Assembly: GCA_944389925.1 (NCBI GenBank)
Contig: CALXOD010000016.1
Span: 41,052 to 105,051, forward strand
Reading direction: 5' to 3'
DNA length: 64,000 nucleotides
DNA from: an uncultured Victivallaceae bacterium
GTDB taxonomy: Bacteria; Verrucomicrobiota; Lentisphaeria; Victivallales; Victivallaceae
Shown: positions 8,775 to 18,640 of the stretch, one piece after another
Layout: each line of letters begins with the position of its first letter
Position numbering within the stretch: position 1 is the stretch's first letter
Program-made: the position numbers and the translations under genes
Notes under the pieces: generated by a model
What the model was told of the DNA's origin: nothing
The model's database searches: none
Seen by the model: only the letters and a program-made list of their open reading frames with translations

Positions 8775-11297
8775 TTATCGCTGTACCAACCGCCCGGCCA
8801 CCACGGTCTGGGCGGTGCCGGAAAGATAGCGTCGCCATACCGGCTTGACCTCCTCCAGGGTCATGGTCCGCAATCGTTCGATCTCCTGGCGGGAACGCAT
8901 TGCCGGCTCACCATAGAATACCGATAACGCGGCATTCTGAAGCTGACCACCTACCTCGGCATGCAACCGTTCCATGGAAAAAATCAAACTGTCACGCGAT
9001 TTCCGGAATTCTTCCTCGGTCACCCCTTCGGCAGCCACACGCCCCGCCTCCATCCGCAGCAGCTCCAGGGCTCGCGATGCAGATTCGGCGGCAGTTACCG
9101 CAAACAAATTCAGCATACCCGGATGCCAACCGCTGAACATCCGCATACCGGTCGTGTAAGCCAGAGCATTTTCCTCGCGTACCACTTTGAATAAATGGCT
9201 GGATAAACCATTCATTGCATCATGGAGCAGCTGCAACATCAAATGGTCCTCACCGAGACAGTCACTGCCGGGCAACGCCAGACAGACCACCGTCTGTTCC
9301 CGGGCCAGCGGAATTTCCCGATATTCCTCCACCTCCGGGAAACAAGGGGCAGCCGGCAGCCGCATCGGCATGGATGCCACCGGCAGGACGACATCCAGCT
9401 CTTCGGCATACGCCATGGCTTCCGCCTCAGAGAGATCCCCCCCCAGCGCACAAACCATCTGCGGCCGATACAGCAATTCCCGATAAAAATCGCCTACCTG
9501 CCCTCCGGTCAATGCCGCCAGAGATTCCGGTGTGCCGGATTCACCGATTCCGTACGGATGTTCTCCAAACAGGAGCCGGGCGGCGGCACGGTTCGCCGCA
9601 TAACTCGGCTGTTCCTGTCGGCTGCGCAATTCCTCCAATGCGTTATTCCGCTCCCGCATCAGCGCCCGCTCCGGAAACAGCGGTTCCGACAGCATCGCCA
9701 GCAGCAGATCCATCAATTTTCGGAAATAGCGGCGCGGCGCATTGAACTGCATGATCAGGGAATTCCGTCCACCGGAAATGCGCCATTCTGCGCCGCAGCG
9801 TTCCAGACGGTCAGCCAGTTGTGCTTCGTTCCAACATCTGCAGCCGGCGCTCAGCAAATCAGCCAGCAGCCGCGTAATCCCGTTCCGACCGGATTCAAAA
9901 ATCGCCCCGCCCGGCAGCACCAGCGAAAAATCAATCAACGGCAAATCCCGATTCTCCAGATACACCGTCCGCATCCCGGAGGGCAGCCGCCCCTCCTCCG
10001 GCAACCGGTCCGCATGAGATGCGTTTTTCATCCGTCTCGGCGCCGCTTTCTGCTCCGGCGTTTGCCGTACCCAAGCAAAACGCTCCGGAGAAAGATAATG
10101 GGCCGCTACTCGATTGACCTCTTCCACTTCCAATGCAGCAAGTGAACTTAGATAGCGCTCCGCCAGCCGCGGTGCCTCGGCTGCGTAAATGCCGGCGGAA
10201 ACGGTCGCGGCAATGCCGCCATTATTGCGGAGCAACCGTACCTGCATCGCGTATTGCTGGCGCTTCTCCCGTTCCACTTCCGCCCGGGAAAATCCCTGCT
10301 GCCGGATGCCCGTCAATTCCCGGCGCAACTCTTTTTCCAAAGCGCCCAATCGCGCGGGAGCAGCGCCGGCAACCACCCCGAACACGCCGCCAAAGGATTG
10401 CACATACCCGAAACTTTCCACATCCACCGCCAGCTCCCGCTCCTGCCGCAGCCGCCGTACCAGACGCGAAGCGTCGCCCATGCCAGTCAAACCGCACAGG
10501 ACATCCAGCGCCGGAATATCCGGATGTCCGACCTGGGGTAAACGAACCGCCGCCCCGATTCGAGCCAGAGGATCGGCAAACACCGCATCCACCATCCGTT
10601 CCTGTATCTGCTCCGGTTCCCCCGGCAGCACCGGCTCGGCCAATATGCCACGGTCCCAGTCCGACAGGCGTATGGCCAACTCATCATACATCTGCTGAAA
10701 GTCCACAGCTCCGACAACGAGAAAAAAGATTCGCCCCGGCGCATAGCGTCTCCGATAATAAGCCGTCATCATGTCCCGGGTTACGGCAGCGATCCGATCC
10801 GGATATCCGATAATCGGGCAACGGGCGTTATGACGGAGAAAGACCCCGCTCCAGAGTCTTTCCAGCAATCGTCTGTCAGGATTGTCCCGCCCCAGCTCGC
10901 ATTCCCGCAGGATCACCTCCCGCTCCGCGGCAAAACGCGCCTCCGGAAATTCCGGATACCGCACCATCATGCTTAACACATCCAGTGCATCCACCGCAAA
11001 TTGCGCCGGTACCTCGGCATGGTAAACGGTGTGGTCAAATCCGGTATAGGCATTTATCTCCCCTCCCAGCGCACCGATCCGGTCGGAAACCGCGGTTCCG
11101 GGATAATTCCGGCACCCTTGAAAAAGCATATGTTCCAGAAAATGCGACAGCCCGCATCCCAGATTCTCCTCTTCATGAATACTGCCGGTACGGACATGAC
11201 ACTGCAACTCCACCGCCGGCTGCCCGGGACGCTCTACCACATACAGCTTCATGCCGTTGTCGAAAACACCGCTGCATACTTCCGGAAAAAAACGCAT
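8775..11297 (-). CDS. M16 family zinc metallopeptidase (two tandem domains)
   Basis: Pitrilysin/insulinase-type peptidase. The first domain has the inverted zinc motif H52-F-L-E55-H56 and a distal Glu near residue 132 ('VILRECELGRDN'), so it should be active. The second half, from about residue 430 ('RLPSGMRTVYLENRDLPLID'), repeats the fold without the motif, as usual in two-domain M16 proteins that form a clamshell. The 840 residues include no clear signal peptide, so a cytoplasmic role is suggested. The GC-rich coding sequence resembles its neighbours. Substrate unknown. Confidence 0.93.
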   Translation of the reverse strand: MRFFPEVCSGVFDNGMKLYVVERPGQPAVELQCHVRTGSIHEEENLGCGLSHFLEHMLFQGCRNYPGTAVSDRIGALGGEINAYTGFDHTVYHAEVPAQFAVDALDVLSMMVRYPEFPEARFAAEREVILRECELGRDNPDRRLLERLWSGVFLRHNARCPIIGYPDRIAAVTRDMMTAYYRRRYAPGRIFFLVVGAVDFQQMYDELAIRLSDWDRGILAEPVLPGEPEQIQERMVDAVFADPLARIGAAVRLPQVGHPDIPALDVLCGLTGMGDASRLVRRLRQERELAVDVESFGYVQSFGGVFGVVAGAAPARLGALEKELRRELTGIRQQGFSRAEVEREKRQQYAMQVRLLRNNGGIAATVSAGIYAAEAPRLAERYLSSLAALEVEEVNRVAAHYLSPERFAWVRQTPEQKAAPRRMKNASHADRLPEEGRLPSGMRTVYLENRDLPLIDFSLVLPGGAIFESGRNGITRLLADLLSAGCRCWNEAQLADRLERCGAEWRISGGRNSLIMQFNAPRRYFRKLMDLLLAMLSEPLFPERALMRERNNALEELRSRQEQPSYAANRAAARLLFGEHPYGIGESGTPESLAALTGGQVGDFYRELLYRPQMVCALGGDLSEAEAMAYAEELDVVLPVASMPMRLPAAPCFPEVEEYREIPLAREQTVVCLALPGSDCLGEDHLMLQLLHDAMNGLSSHLFKVVREENALAYTTGMRMFSGWHPGMLNLFAVTAAESASRALELLRMEAGRVAAEGVTEEEFRKSRDSLIFSMERLHAEVGGQLQNAALSVFYGEPAMRSRQEIERLRTMTLEEVKPVWRRYLSGTAQTVVAGRLVQR

Positions 11298-11418
11298 GAT
11301 CCACCCGTTTCTTCAAATTGAAAAAGCTCCGCCGGAACTGTCGTTCACCTCATTCCCGGCGAAGCCGTTTTTCAGCCTCATTTCTCACCGCCGCTCCTGT
11401 GGCAGTCTGCATACGCCT

Positions 11419-11811
11419 TCAATCGATCTTCGGAACCCTCTCCGGCGGCGGAGGTTGTTGCTCATCCAACTGAAACCATTCCGTCACCCGCAGAAAATCT
11501 TCCGGAGAATCATCGGCCGAAGCGGCCAGCAGTCCGGCGCCGATCAATTTATACACAATCCTGCCGACATCGGCCGGACCATGAATCCCCCAGTCCGTCA
11601 ACACGGCGGCAGCCAGCGGGCCATATTCCTTCGTCGCGAACTCCAGCAGTCCGTGCACCAGTTCAGCTGCGGACAGATGGCGGCGTTCCCCCAGTTGAAT
11701 CAGCGCACAACCGAGGCCGTCAAACACCAGCAGATAAGCTTCCCGACGATACCTGGAATCCTCCTCGACCAGACGCGTGACCGCCTTGTCAAACCCCATT
11801 TTTTCATTCAT
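11419..11811 (-). CDS. Minf_1886-type small conserved protein of the PVC group
   Basis: About 130 residues. The start at 11811 follows a strong GGAGG/AGGAG ribosome binding site; an in-frame extension of 30 codons lacks one. The core 'YRREAYLLVFDGLGCALIQL' followed by 'GERRHLSAAELVHGLLEFA', 'YGPLAAAVLTDWGIHGPADV' and 'GRIVYKLIGAGLLAASADDS' matches my memory of the Minf_1886 family, found largely in Verrucomicrobia and Planctomycetes. The C-terminus is Pro-rich. Function is unknown. Confidence 0.8.
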   Translation of the reverse strand: MNEKMGFDKAVTRLVEEDSRYRREAYLLVFDGLGCALIQLGERRHLSAAELVHGLLEFATKEYGPLAAAVLTDWGIHGPADVGRIVYKLIGAGLLAASADDSPEDFLRVTEWFQLDEQQPPPPERVPKID

Positions 11812-12121
11812 GAGCTCCTGACCTCCCCGGAAGGATTCTTTTTCTCTTACAATATCCTCCGAATCAAAGCTCGTCAACCCGTTTCCCGGATAAATTCCCA
11901 CCGCTTCCGGTTTCCGCCGGAAATACTGAAAAACCTGACACAGGCATTGATTTTTGCCGATTCGCCATTATGTTAAGTTTCGTCTCTTATAAACATTCAT
12001 GACGATGCCGGACCGGTACGGATTGCTTTCCGGCCCTCCCTCCCGGAGAATGCGCCGATGCTGCCGAAGTCCTCTACGGCCCGCCCCGACATCGCCGGAA
12101 AAACGCCAGGAGTGCATTTTT

Positions 12122-13006
12122 ATGTCTGCCACCCTTATCGACGGGAAAGCCATCGCCGCCGAAGTCAATGCCGCCACCGCGGCGGAAGTCGCCGAACTTA
12201 CCGCCCGGGGAATCCGCCCCGGACTCGCCGTTGTGCTCGTCGGCGATGACCCTGCTTCCAAGGTTTACGTCAACACCAAAGTGAAAAAGTGTGCCGAACT
12301 CGGCATTCATTCCGTCCGCCGCGTTCTGAGCGCCGACGCCACCATGGAGGAAGTTCTCGCCGTTGTCGCCGAACTCAATGCGGACCCTGCCGTCCATGGA
12401 ATCCTCGTTCAGTCCCCCCCTCCGCCGCAGATCGACGAAGCAGCTATCATCGCCGCCATTGATCCGGCCAAGGATGTGGATTGTTTTCATCCCGTCAACG
12501 TCGGGAAGCTGCTCATCGGCGAGCCCGACGGCTTCGCGCCCTGCACGCCCAAAGGCGTGCTGGTGCTCCTTGAACACTGCGGAATTGATCCTGCCGGAAA
12601 ACACGTCGTCGTCGTCGGCCGTTCCAACATTGTAGGGAAACCCCTGGTCGCTCTTTTTCTCCAGAAAGCCAGAGGCGCCAACGCCACCGTTACCTGCGTT
12701 CATTCCGCCACCGTCAACCTTGCCGAACACACCCGCCGCGCCGACATCCTCGTCGCCGCCATCGGCAAGCCGGAATTCATCCGCGGCGACATGATCAAAC
12801 CCGGTGCCGTCGTCATTGACGTCGGCATCAACCGCATTCAGGACGAAACCGCCCCGAAAGGGTACCGCCTCGTTGGAGACGTTCATTTCGAAGAGGCTTC
12901 CCAGGTCGCCTCCTATCTCACGCCGGTCCCCGGTGGCGTCGGCCCCATGACCATTGCCATGCTGATGCGCAATACCCTGCATGCTGCCCGCCAGAGTGCG
13001 GTCTGA
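12122..13006 (+). CDS. folD: Bifunctional methylenetetrahydrofolate dehydrogenase/cyclohydrolase
   Basis: Interconverts 5,10-methylene- and 10-formyl-tetrahydrofolate (NADP-linked dehydrogenase plus cyclohydrolase). The 294-residue form starts at 12122 after an AGGAG site; longer in-frame starts upstream are unconserved. The catalytic pair appears as Tyr49-x3-Lys53 in '[12 protein letters not shown]'. Also present are '[13 protein letters not shown]', the Rossmann segment '[20 protein letters not shown]' and the C-terminal signature '[17 protein letters not shown]'. It is convergent with the MFS gene that follows. Confidence 0.97.
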   Translation: MSATLIDGKAIAAEVNAATAAEVAELTARGIRPGLAVVLVGDDPASKVYVNTKVKKCAELGIHSVRRVLSADATMEEVLAVVAELNADPAVHGILVQSPPPPQIDEAAIIAAIDPAKDVDCFHPVNVGKLLIGEPDGFAPCTPKGVLVLLEHCGIDPAGKHVVVVGRSNIVGKPLVALFLQKARGANATVTCVHSATVNLAEHTRRADILVAAIGKPEFIRGDMIKPGAVVIDVGINRIQDETAPKGYRLVGDVHFEEASQVASYLTPVPGGVGPMTIAMLMRNTLHAARQSAV

Positions 13007-13175
13007 CGACAAATCTCCGGAAAAAGCGGGATCGGTGAAAAATTTCCGGAAGGATATGATCGCCGCTCCCGCATTTTTTCAGGGAACGCCCCCCTGTCCC
13101 CCTCCTCATTCTGTTTCCAGAACAGAAGCACACCTTGTTCAGCAAGATCTGGAACCGGTCGATACCGGATCCGTT

Positions 13176-14345
13176 TTACCGCGACCTCCGGAAGCGAAGC
13201 CGCCCTGCCACCGCCACGATCAGCGCCACCAGATAACAAAGCCAGACTGCGTTCATCGCCCGTCCCAGGCCAATCCGGTCCGCCAGCTGCCCCACCAGCA
13301 GCAGAATCGCCGTCGCCGCCGACCAGCTTCCGCCGACGATCCAGGCCAGACGCATACTCAGTGAGAGCCGTCCCGGTGCATTCCGCGCCAACACGACAAT
13401 TAACGGGAAACCAGCACTCAACAACATTCCCGCCGGAATCGTCAACCAGATGGCACCCCGAAATCCGGACAGCAGAAAATAACCCGCAATGACCGGCAAT
13501 CCCGCCGCCAGTCCAATCATGATGAAACGGGAAGGCCGGTAACGTTTCGCCAGCACCCCGAACAGCAACGATCCCGCCGCCGAACCGATCCCGAAAAGCA
13601 TCGCGCTCATCCCGCAGAAGGTCAGCGGAAATCCGGTTTCATGCAAATACGACGGCAGCAGTCCCTGCAACGTGGCGGATCCCGCATTCATGAAAACGGC
13701 AATGGTAAAAAGATGCCAGTAACTCCAGGGCTGATCCTGCTGCTCCGTCTGACCGGCAGCCCTCCCCCCACCGGAATCCACCGCCAACCGGACCCGGCTG
13801 CGATAAATCCCCAGTACCACCAGCAGTGGCAACGGAATCAGCAGCAGCAGCCCCGGCAGCCGGAAATGCCCAACCAGCCACGCTCCTGCCAGCGGTCCCG
13901 CCGCGAATCCGAGAAATCCGGACACCATGAAGAGTGATGTACAAACAGAAGACGAAATGCCGTCCACAGCCAACGTTCCCCGCAACCCCTCCGGATGCAC
14001 AAACGCAATCCCGATGCCGACCAGAAACATCAATGCAGCCAGCACCCATACCGGAGTTCCCCCCGGCAGAAAGCCGAACAGGAAAATCAGCATCGACAGC
14101 ACCATGCCGCACTGAATCATCAACGGCAACCGGGCATGCCGGCGTACCAGCCCCGCCGGAATTTGAAAGAGATTGGAGCCGATTCCCATAATCGCCAGCA
14201 GCACGACGCCCGCCCCCAGCGACAATCCAAAATGCTCACGCGCCACCGGCAGAAAGCCCGGCAGCAGCCCACCGAGCATGTCGATGACGAAATGTGCCGC
14301 CATCAGCGACAACAATTGAAAACGCGATCGCCATCCCACTGCCAT
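13176..14345 (-). CDS. MFS transporter, Fsr (fosmidomycin resistance)-like
   Basis: A 389-residue major facilitator with about 12 hydrophobic segments. The N-terminal half carries 'HFVIDMLGGLLPGFLPVARE' and 'VGIGIAFVHPEGLRG', which resemble the Fsr subgroup (the 'GiGsavfHPeg' block). Substrate is not deducible. The ATG at 14345 has a GAGG eight bases before it; a GTG three codons upstream is the alternative. It converges with folD. Confidence 0.85.
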   Translation of the reverse strand: MAVGWRSRFQLLSLMAAHFVIDMLGGLLPGFLPVAREHFGLSLGAGVVLLAIMGIGSNLFQIPAGLVRRHARLPLMIQCGMVLSMLIFLFGFLPGGTPVWVLAALMFLVGIGIAFVHPEGLRGTLAVDGISSSVCTSLFMVSGFLGFAAGPLAGAWLVGHFRLPGLLLLIPLPLLVVLGIYRSRVRLAVDSGGGRAAGQTEQQDQPWSYWHLFTIAVFMNAGSATLQGLLPSYLHETGFPLTFCGMSAMLFGIGSAAGSLLFGVLAKRYRPSRFIMIGLAAGLPVIAGYFLLSGFRGAIWLTIPAGMLLSAGFPLIVVLARNAPGRLSLSMRLAWIVGGSWSAATAILLLVGQLADRIGLGRAMNAVWLCYLVALIVAVAGRLRFRRSR

Positions 14346-14769
14346 ACATCTCACCTCTTTTTACAGATCCACTATTTGAAAGAATGCCGGCAATGTACAT
14401 CCGGCAATGAAGTTTTCAACCACCATATCTCCGGATTTTCCGGAAAACCGGGACCTGCCGTCTCCACTTGCCTTCTCCGGAAAAGCTATGTGAGGAACAG
14501 TCCCTTCTTTTTTCTTCAACGCGCTATCATGGGCAGAATGCGGAAAACTTCCTCCGGCATTAAGGAAAAGACACACACCTTATGCGGCCCATTGGAGTAT
14601 GGAAAGATTCGGAAAATTCCTCAGGAAGAAACCGTTTTTCGACAGCTGTCGCTCCCTGGAGCGATCCCCCTATCGCCCCTTCTTTCCGGTAATCTTCACA
14701 AAAGCAACGGAGCTCCCCCCAGTCCCGTCATTCAAATCTGCATGTTTCTACTCCGATACCGGATGACGA
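14346..14769. other. Intergenic region with one tight palindrome
   Basis: No gene is supported here. The only structure I see is TCGCTCC-CT-GGAGCGA at 14649-14664, a 7-bp inverted repeat with a two-base centre, which fits an operator-like site or a chance palindrome. Several CCGGAA/TTCCGG words recur but are common throughout this genome. Confidence 0.4.
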
Positions 14770-15669
14770 TCAACCGAATTCCGGCCCGGCAATAGCGAAA
14801 CATCTGGAGAGATCCTCTTCTCTGCCGTCGGCATTGTTCAACGCCATACGGAAAAACGGCCGCTGCACCACGAAACCGCGACCTTCCAGCGCAGTAATGA
14901 ATTGCCGCTGCGCCTCCGGTACATCAATCATCGGAAATTCGTAAGCGCAATGATACAGTGCCGCCAGCAACAGACGCACCGCACTGTCCAGATCCGGCGC
15001 ATACAACGGCCCCAGCTGCCGAAACAACCGCCCCGGACGCGACAACAGAAACGCCGGACTGCCCGGCAACCGAAATGCCGCCCGCCCGCTGCGGCGCAAC
15101 AACCATTTCATCAACGCCGCCCGTTCCGAGCCAAAAGCCTCCGCATCCACCTGGATCAACTCCGGCAGATCACCGGCGGTCATGAGCGCAACCCCTTCGG
15201 GACGGCGCCCCCCGCCGCCTCCGCGCCCGGTCAAACGTACCAACCGCTTCTCCTCCACAAAACCAAGCGCCCGGTAAAACGGCGCGCCTTCCGGCGTAGC
15301 ATCCAGCTTGAACGGCAACCCTGCGCGGCGCGACAGCAGCTCACGCAGCAGCCGACTGCCGATATCCCCTCCCCGCACGCCGGGTTCTACAATCACCATA
15401 TTGATCCACGCAACGCCATTCGGATAAGGCAGCGCCGCCGCTGTCCCGATTACCCGGTCCTGCAGAATCATTCCGAGGGTAGTTTCCGGCGCCTGTTCCA
15501 GCATGAACAACCATTCATCATCCAGCTGATTCCAGTTGAGCAGAGCAATCAGTTTGCGCAGTTTCGGCAAATCAGCGGTGACAAGCTCCCGGAGAACCGG
15601 CCCCGTTCCAACAGATTCCGATGAACCGGAAACCGCGGATTTCTCCGACGATGGTGGAACCTGTTCCAT
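14770..15669 (-). CDS. GNAT family N-acetyltransferase with YitH-type C-terminal domain
   Basis: The 299 residues start after GAGGG at 15669. The first domain (about 25-160) is a GNAT fold, with 'INMVIVEPGVRGGDIGSRLL' giving the acetyl-CoA-binding R/G-x-x-G-x-G region. The second half ('LIQVDAEAFGSERAALMKWL', 'LSRPGRLFRQLGPLYAPDLD', ending 'FAIAGPEFG') resembles the Acetyltransf_18/YitH domain (D-x-x-aFG-x-R, then RpGr-x-x-x-x-GPl). Acetyl acceptor unknown. It is divergent from the GntR regulator. Confidence 0.88.
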   Translation of the reverse strand: MEQVPPSSEKSAVSGSSESVGTGPVLRELVTADLPKLRKLIALLNWNQLDDEWLFMLEQAPETTLGMILQDRVIGTAAALPYPNGVAWINMVIVEPGVRGGDIGSRLLRELLSRRAGLPFKLDATPEGAPFYRALGFVEEKRLVRLTGRGGGGGRRPEGVALMTAGDLPELIQVDAEAFGSERAALMKWLLRRSGRAAFRLPGSPAFLLSRPGRLFRQLGPLYAPDLDSAVRLLLAALYHCAYEFPMIDVPEAQRQFITALEGRGFVVQRPFFRMALNNADGREEDLSRCFAIAGPEFG

Positions 15670-15939
15670 GTATTTTCCCTCAAAAAAAACGTTTTCCACT
15701 GCCCGTTTCCTCCTCAGGAACGAGAATCGGCAGTCCTTTCCCGTTCCCACAGCATTACCGGAATATAGCGCCGGTTTTCACAAAAATCACCCCTTCCTTT
15801 ACAAATATTTTCAGAAAAAAAACGACTCCTGCGAAAATCAGTTCTTTTTTATGAAAAAACCGATGTATATTACCAGGGAAAAGAATTGCAAAGACAGCAG
15901 GGCAGCCAAATCCCCCCTTCACGAGGAATGACCGGAACC

Positions 15940-16986
15940 ATGCCGAAACGACCGACGCGGATTTATACCGAAATGCTTGACTATCTGGAGGCGATGATCG
16001 CCAACGGCGCATTCCCTCCGGGGACCAAACTCCCCTCTCAACGCCAGCTCGCCGCCCAATTTTCCATTCCGCAAAGCACCGTCGGCCGCAAGCTGAAAGA
16101 ATTACAGCAGCGCGGCCTGATCGATCTGCGCCGCGGTTCCGGCGCCTATGTCCGGGATCGCCGCTGCCGCCGCAGCCGGGCGGACAAGAAAATCGTCATC
16201 ATCATCGACGCGGTCAATATCCAGACCTCTTATTGCGGTCATGTATTAATCGGCTTGCAGGAGCGGGCGGAGGAACTGAAATGCAAATTGACGTTGCACT
16301 TCACTTCCTACCGCAGCTTCACCCCGGAAATGCTTTCCAAATACGGGGCGGGATATGACGGTATCGTTCTGCTCGGCTGTTACGATACCGCTCTGGAAAA
16401 AATTCCGGATACCCGTCCCTGCGTCGGAGTAAACATGCACCGCACTTATGGTTTTGCCTCAACCGTTGATCTGGATCCGGTACGCTCCGCGGAGCTGGCG
16501 GCAGATTTTTTTTCCGCCCGGGGCTGTACCACTGTACATCTCTTCGGTTATGATGTCGGCCATGCCGAACCCAAATCCGCCTTTGATTTCCGGGGACGGC
16601 TCTTTGCCGAGTACTGGCGCAGTCGCGGCCGGCTGGTCGAACATCAGACCCCGCTCCCGGATAATCTGGATGGAGACGGACGGAGTGATCCGGAGCATTT
16701 CACGGATACCGGCGCCGGTTATCTTTTTGTCAGCGGCACCCGTGCCAATGGCGCGGCGCAGGCATATTGGGAACGGACCGGCCGCAAACTGAGTGATGAT
16801 TTCCATGTGCTCAGCATCGACGGAAAATCCCTGCTGCGTCCGGATTATCACCCGGTCAACACCATCGCCACCGATTATCCGGCCATGGGCAGGACTACGC
16901 TGGAAGAGTGTCTGCGCCGCATCGCCACGCCCGGAGAAGGACCTCACCGAATCTATCAGAATGTGTATCTCAGTCTGAAAAAATAA
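15940..16986 (+). CDS. GntR-type regulator with LacI-like sugar-binding domain
   Basis: The 348 residues begin with a winged-helix GntR domain (about 5-72; 'PPGTKLPSQRQLAAQFSIPQ', 'LKELQQRGLIDLRRGSGAYV') followed by a periplasmic-binding-protein-like effector domain (about 85-345; 'YDGIVLLGCYD', 'GYLFVSGTRANGAA', 'IDGKSLLRPDYHPVNTIATD'). This architecture is typical of sugar-responsive repressors. The GH20-type gene starts 82 bases downstream on the same strand, so it probably regulates that enzyme. An ATG at 15928 is an alternative start. Confidence 0.92.
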   Translation: MPKRPTRIYTEMLDYLEAMIANGAFPPGTKLPSQRQLAAQFSIPQSTVGRKLKELQQRGLIDLRRGSGAYVRDRRCRRSRADKKIVIIIDAVNIQTSYCGHVLIGLQERAEELKCKLTLHFTSYRSFTPEMLSKYGAGYDGIVLLGCYDTALEKIPDTRPCVGVNMHRTYGFASTVDLDPVRSAELAADFFSARGCTTVHLFGYDVGHAEPKSAFDFRGRLFAEYWRSRGRLVEHQTPLPDNLDGDGRSDPEHFTDTGAGYLFVSGTRANGAAQAYWERTGRKLSDDFHVLSIDGKSLLRPDYHPVNTIATDYPAMGRTTLEECLRRIATPGEGPHRIYQNVYLSLKK

Positions 16987-17068
16987 TCGTTGAAAAATGC
17001 TGAAAGTGTAAAAACTGCACCGAAAACATTGCCGGAACAATATCGTATCAATCAAGGATCCAATCCCC

Positions 17069-18640
17069 ATGCTGAATATTTTCCATCTCGACATGAATTT
17101 TGCGGCCCTCCGCACGGATTATCTCCCAAAACTCCTGGAACGTCTCGCCGAAATGGGCTACAACGCCATTTTGTGGGAGCTGGAAAACAAAGTCCGTTTC
17201 GATCAACTCGGCCCGGCGGTTGATCCGGAAGCCATGACCAAACAAGAATTCCGCCAGCTGTTGAACTATGCCCGGGAACTCCGCCTGGAACCGATTCCGC
17301 TGCTCCAGACCATCGGCCATGGAGAATATGTACTGCTGCATCCGGAATTTCAACATCTCCGGGAAAATCCCCTCCGCCATGACTGCTACTGTACCACCCT
17401 GCCGGCCGTCCGGCTTCACCTCAAAAAGCTGATCGCGGAGTATCTGGAACTCTTCGGTGATTTGCGATTCTTCCATCTCGGCGGCGACGAAGCCTACGAA
17501 TTCGGTACCTGTGACGCCTGCCGCGCCTATATCGAACAACATGGCCGCAACCGTCTTTACTCCGATTACCTGAGCGACCTCTCCTCCGCTCTCCACATGC
17601 GCGGCATCCGTCCGGGAGTATGGGCCGATATGGTACTGGCTCATCCGGATGAAATGGACTCCGTCGATCGCTCTCTGATATTGTGGGACTGGAACTACTG
17701 GGGCAGCGGGCCCGAAGACCGGGAGGTCCGTATCTGGGGAGAAGGCCCCGTGACGCAAGATACGCTCACCGATACCCATCGCCGTACTTTTCCGGGGCTG
17801 CTGGACCGTTCGGGGCGGTTTAATGCCTTTTATACCACGGATTTCCTCAAAGAAAACGGTTTTGAAGTCATCCTGGCCTCCTCTTCCCGTTCAGCGGGAG
17901 ATGCCCTGTTCGGCGGTAATTTCAACCGCCACGCCCGCAATATAATCGGCTGCGCCCGCAAAGCCGGCGAAAGTAGCTTGCTCGGCCATTGTGTCACCAG
18001 CTGGGCTATCCGGCAACACACTTATGAAACCCAGTTGCCGCTCCTCGCGCCGGCACCACGGGCCGCGGCGGAACCGCAACGCACCCCGGAATCATTGCTG
18101 CGGGAAACCGGTGAAGCATTGTTCGGGACGGATCCGGCCCGCTTTTACGAAGCGGCCCATCTGATTGGTGCGGCATTTCCTTTTGACCAGACCGGTGACG
18201 TCGGCATCCAGTGGAACGGTCTGAAGGATCAGTTACCTGCGCCGGCCGGATTCATTGCCGACCAACTCCGACGCTGGCGGGAAGAAGGCACCCTGCCGGA
18301 ACGTCGGCAACAACTGGACGAAGCCCGTGCCGGACTGCTGCGCGGCATTGCCCTGCTGAATGATTTTGCGGTGGCAGCCAGACATGGACTCGACATCCTT
18401 GAGAGCTGGCGCTGTGCCGCGCATCTCCAGCTGGGCCAGTACCTGCTGGCCCAGAGATTACTGAATGAAGAAACATCCCGGGAATATGCCATGCTTGCCG
18501 TGAACCTGCGTACTCAGTTCCAGACGGAACTGGCGAGATTTCACCGGCCGGAATCCGCCCGGCGCAATGCCGGACAGGTCTATGATGCGGTCATCGCCTT
18601 TTTTTCGGGCGACTCAACGGGACAGAGAAGCGTACAATAA
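17069..18640 (+). CDS. Glycoside hydrolase family 20-type protein (beta-N-acetylhexosaminidase-like)
   Basis: A 523-residue TIM-barrel enzyme. The paired acids Asp140-Glu141 in 'FFHLGGDEAYEF' match the GH20 catalytic dyad, which uses the substrate N-acetyl group as nucleophile. The barrel starts right at the N-terminus ('MGYNAILWELENKVRF') with no signal peptide, so the enzyme is probably cytoplasmic and acts on imported amino sugars. The GH20 N-terminal beta domain is missing. The C-terminal 150 residues are helical. Its 3' end overlaps the convergent kinase gene by 27 bases. Confidence 0.88.
   Translation: MLNIFHLDMNFAALRTDYLPKLLERLAEMGYNAILWELENKVRFDQLGPAVDPEAMTKQEFRQLLNYARELRLEPIPLLQTIGHGEYVLLHPEFQHLRENPLRHDCYCTTLPAVRLHLKKLIAEYLELFGDLRFFHLGGDEAYEFGTCDACRAYIEQHGRNRLYSDYLSDLSSALHMRGIRPGVWADMVLAHPDEMDSVDRSLILWDWNYWGSGPEDREVRIWGEGPVTQDTLTDTHRRTFPGLLDRSGRFNAFYTTDFLKENGFEVILASSSRSAGDALFGGNFNRHARNIIGCARKAGESSLLGHCVTSWAIRQHTYETQLPLLAPAPRAAAEPQRTPESLLRETGEALFGTDPARFYEAAHLIGAAFPFDQTGDVGIQWNGLKDQLPAPAGFIADQLRRWREEGTLPERRQQLDEARAGLLRGIALLNDFAVAARHGLDILESWRCAAHLQLGQYLLAQRLLNEETSREYAMLAVNLRTQFQTELARFHRPESARRNAGQVYDAVIAFFSGDSTGQRSVQ

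Noticed and set aside
14649..14664. Tight palindrome as an insertion-sequence end or attachment site
   Set aside because: No partner repeat, no transposase or integrase, and no target duplication in the window.
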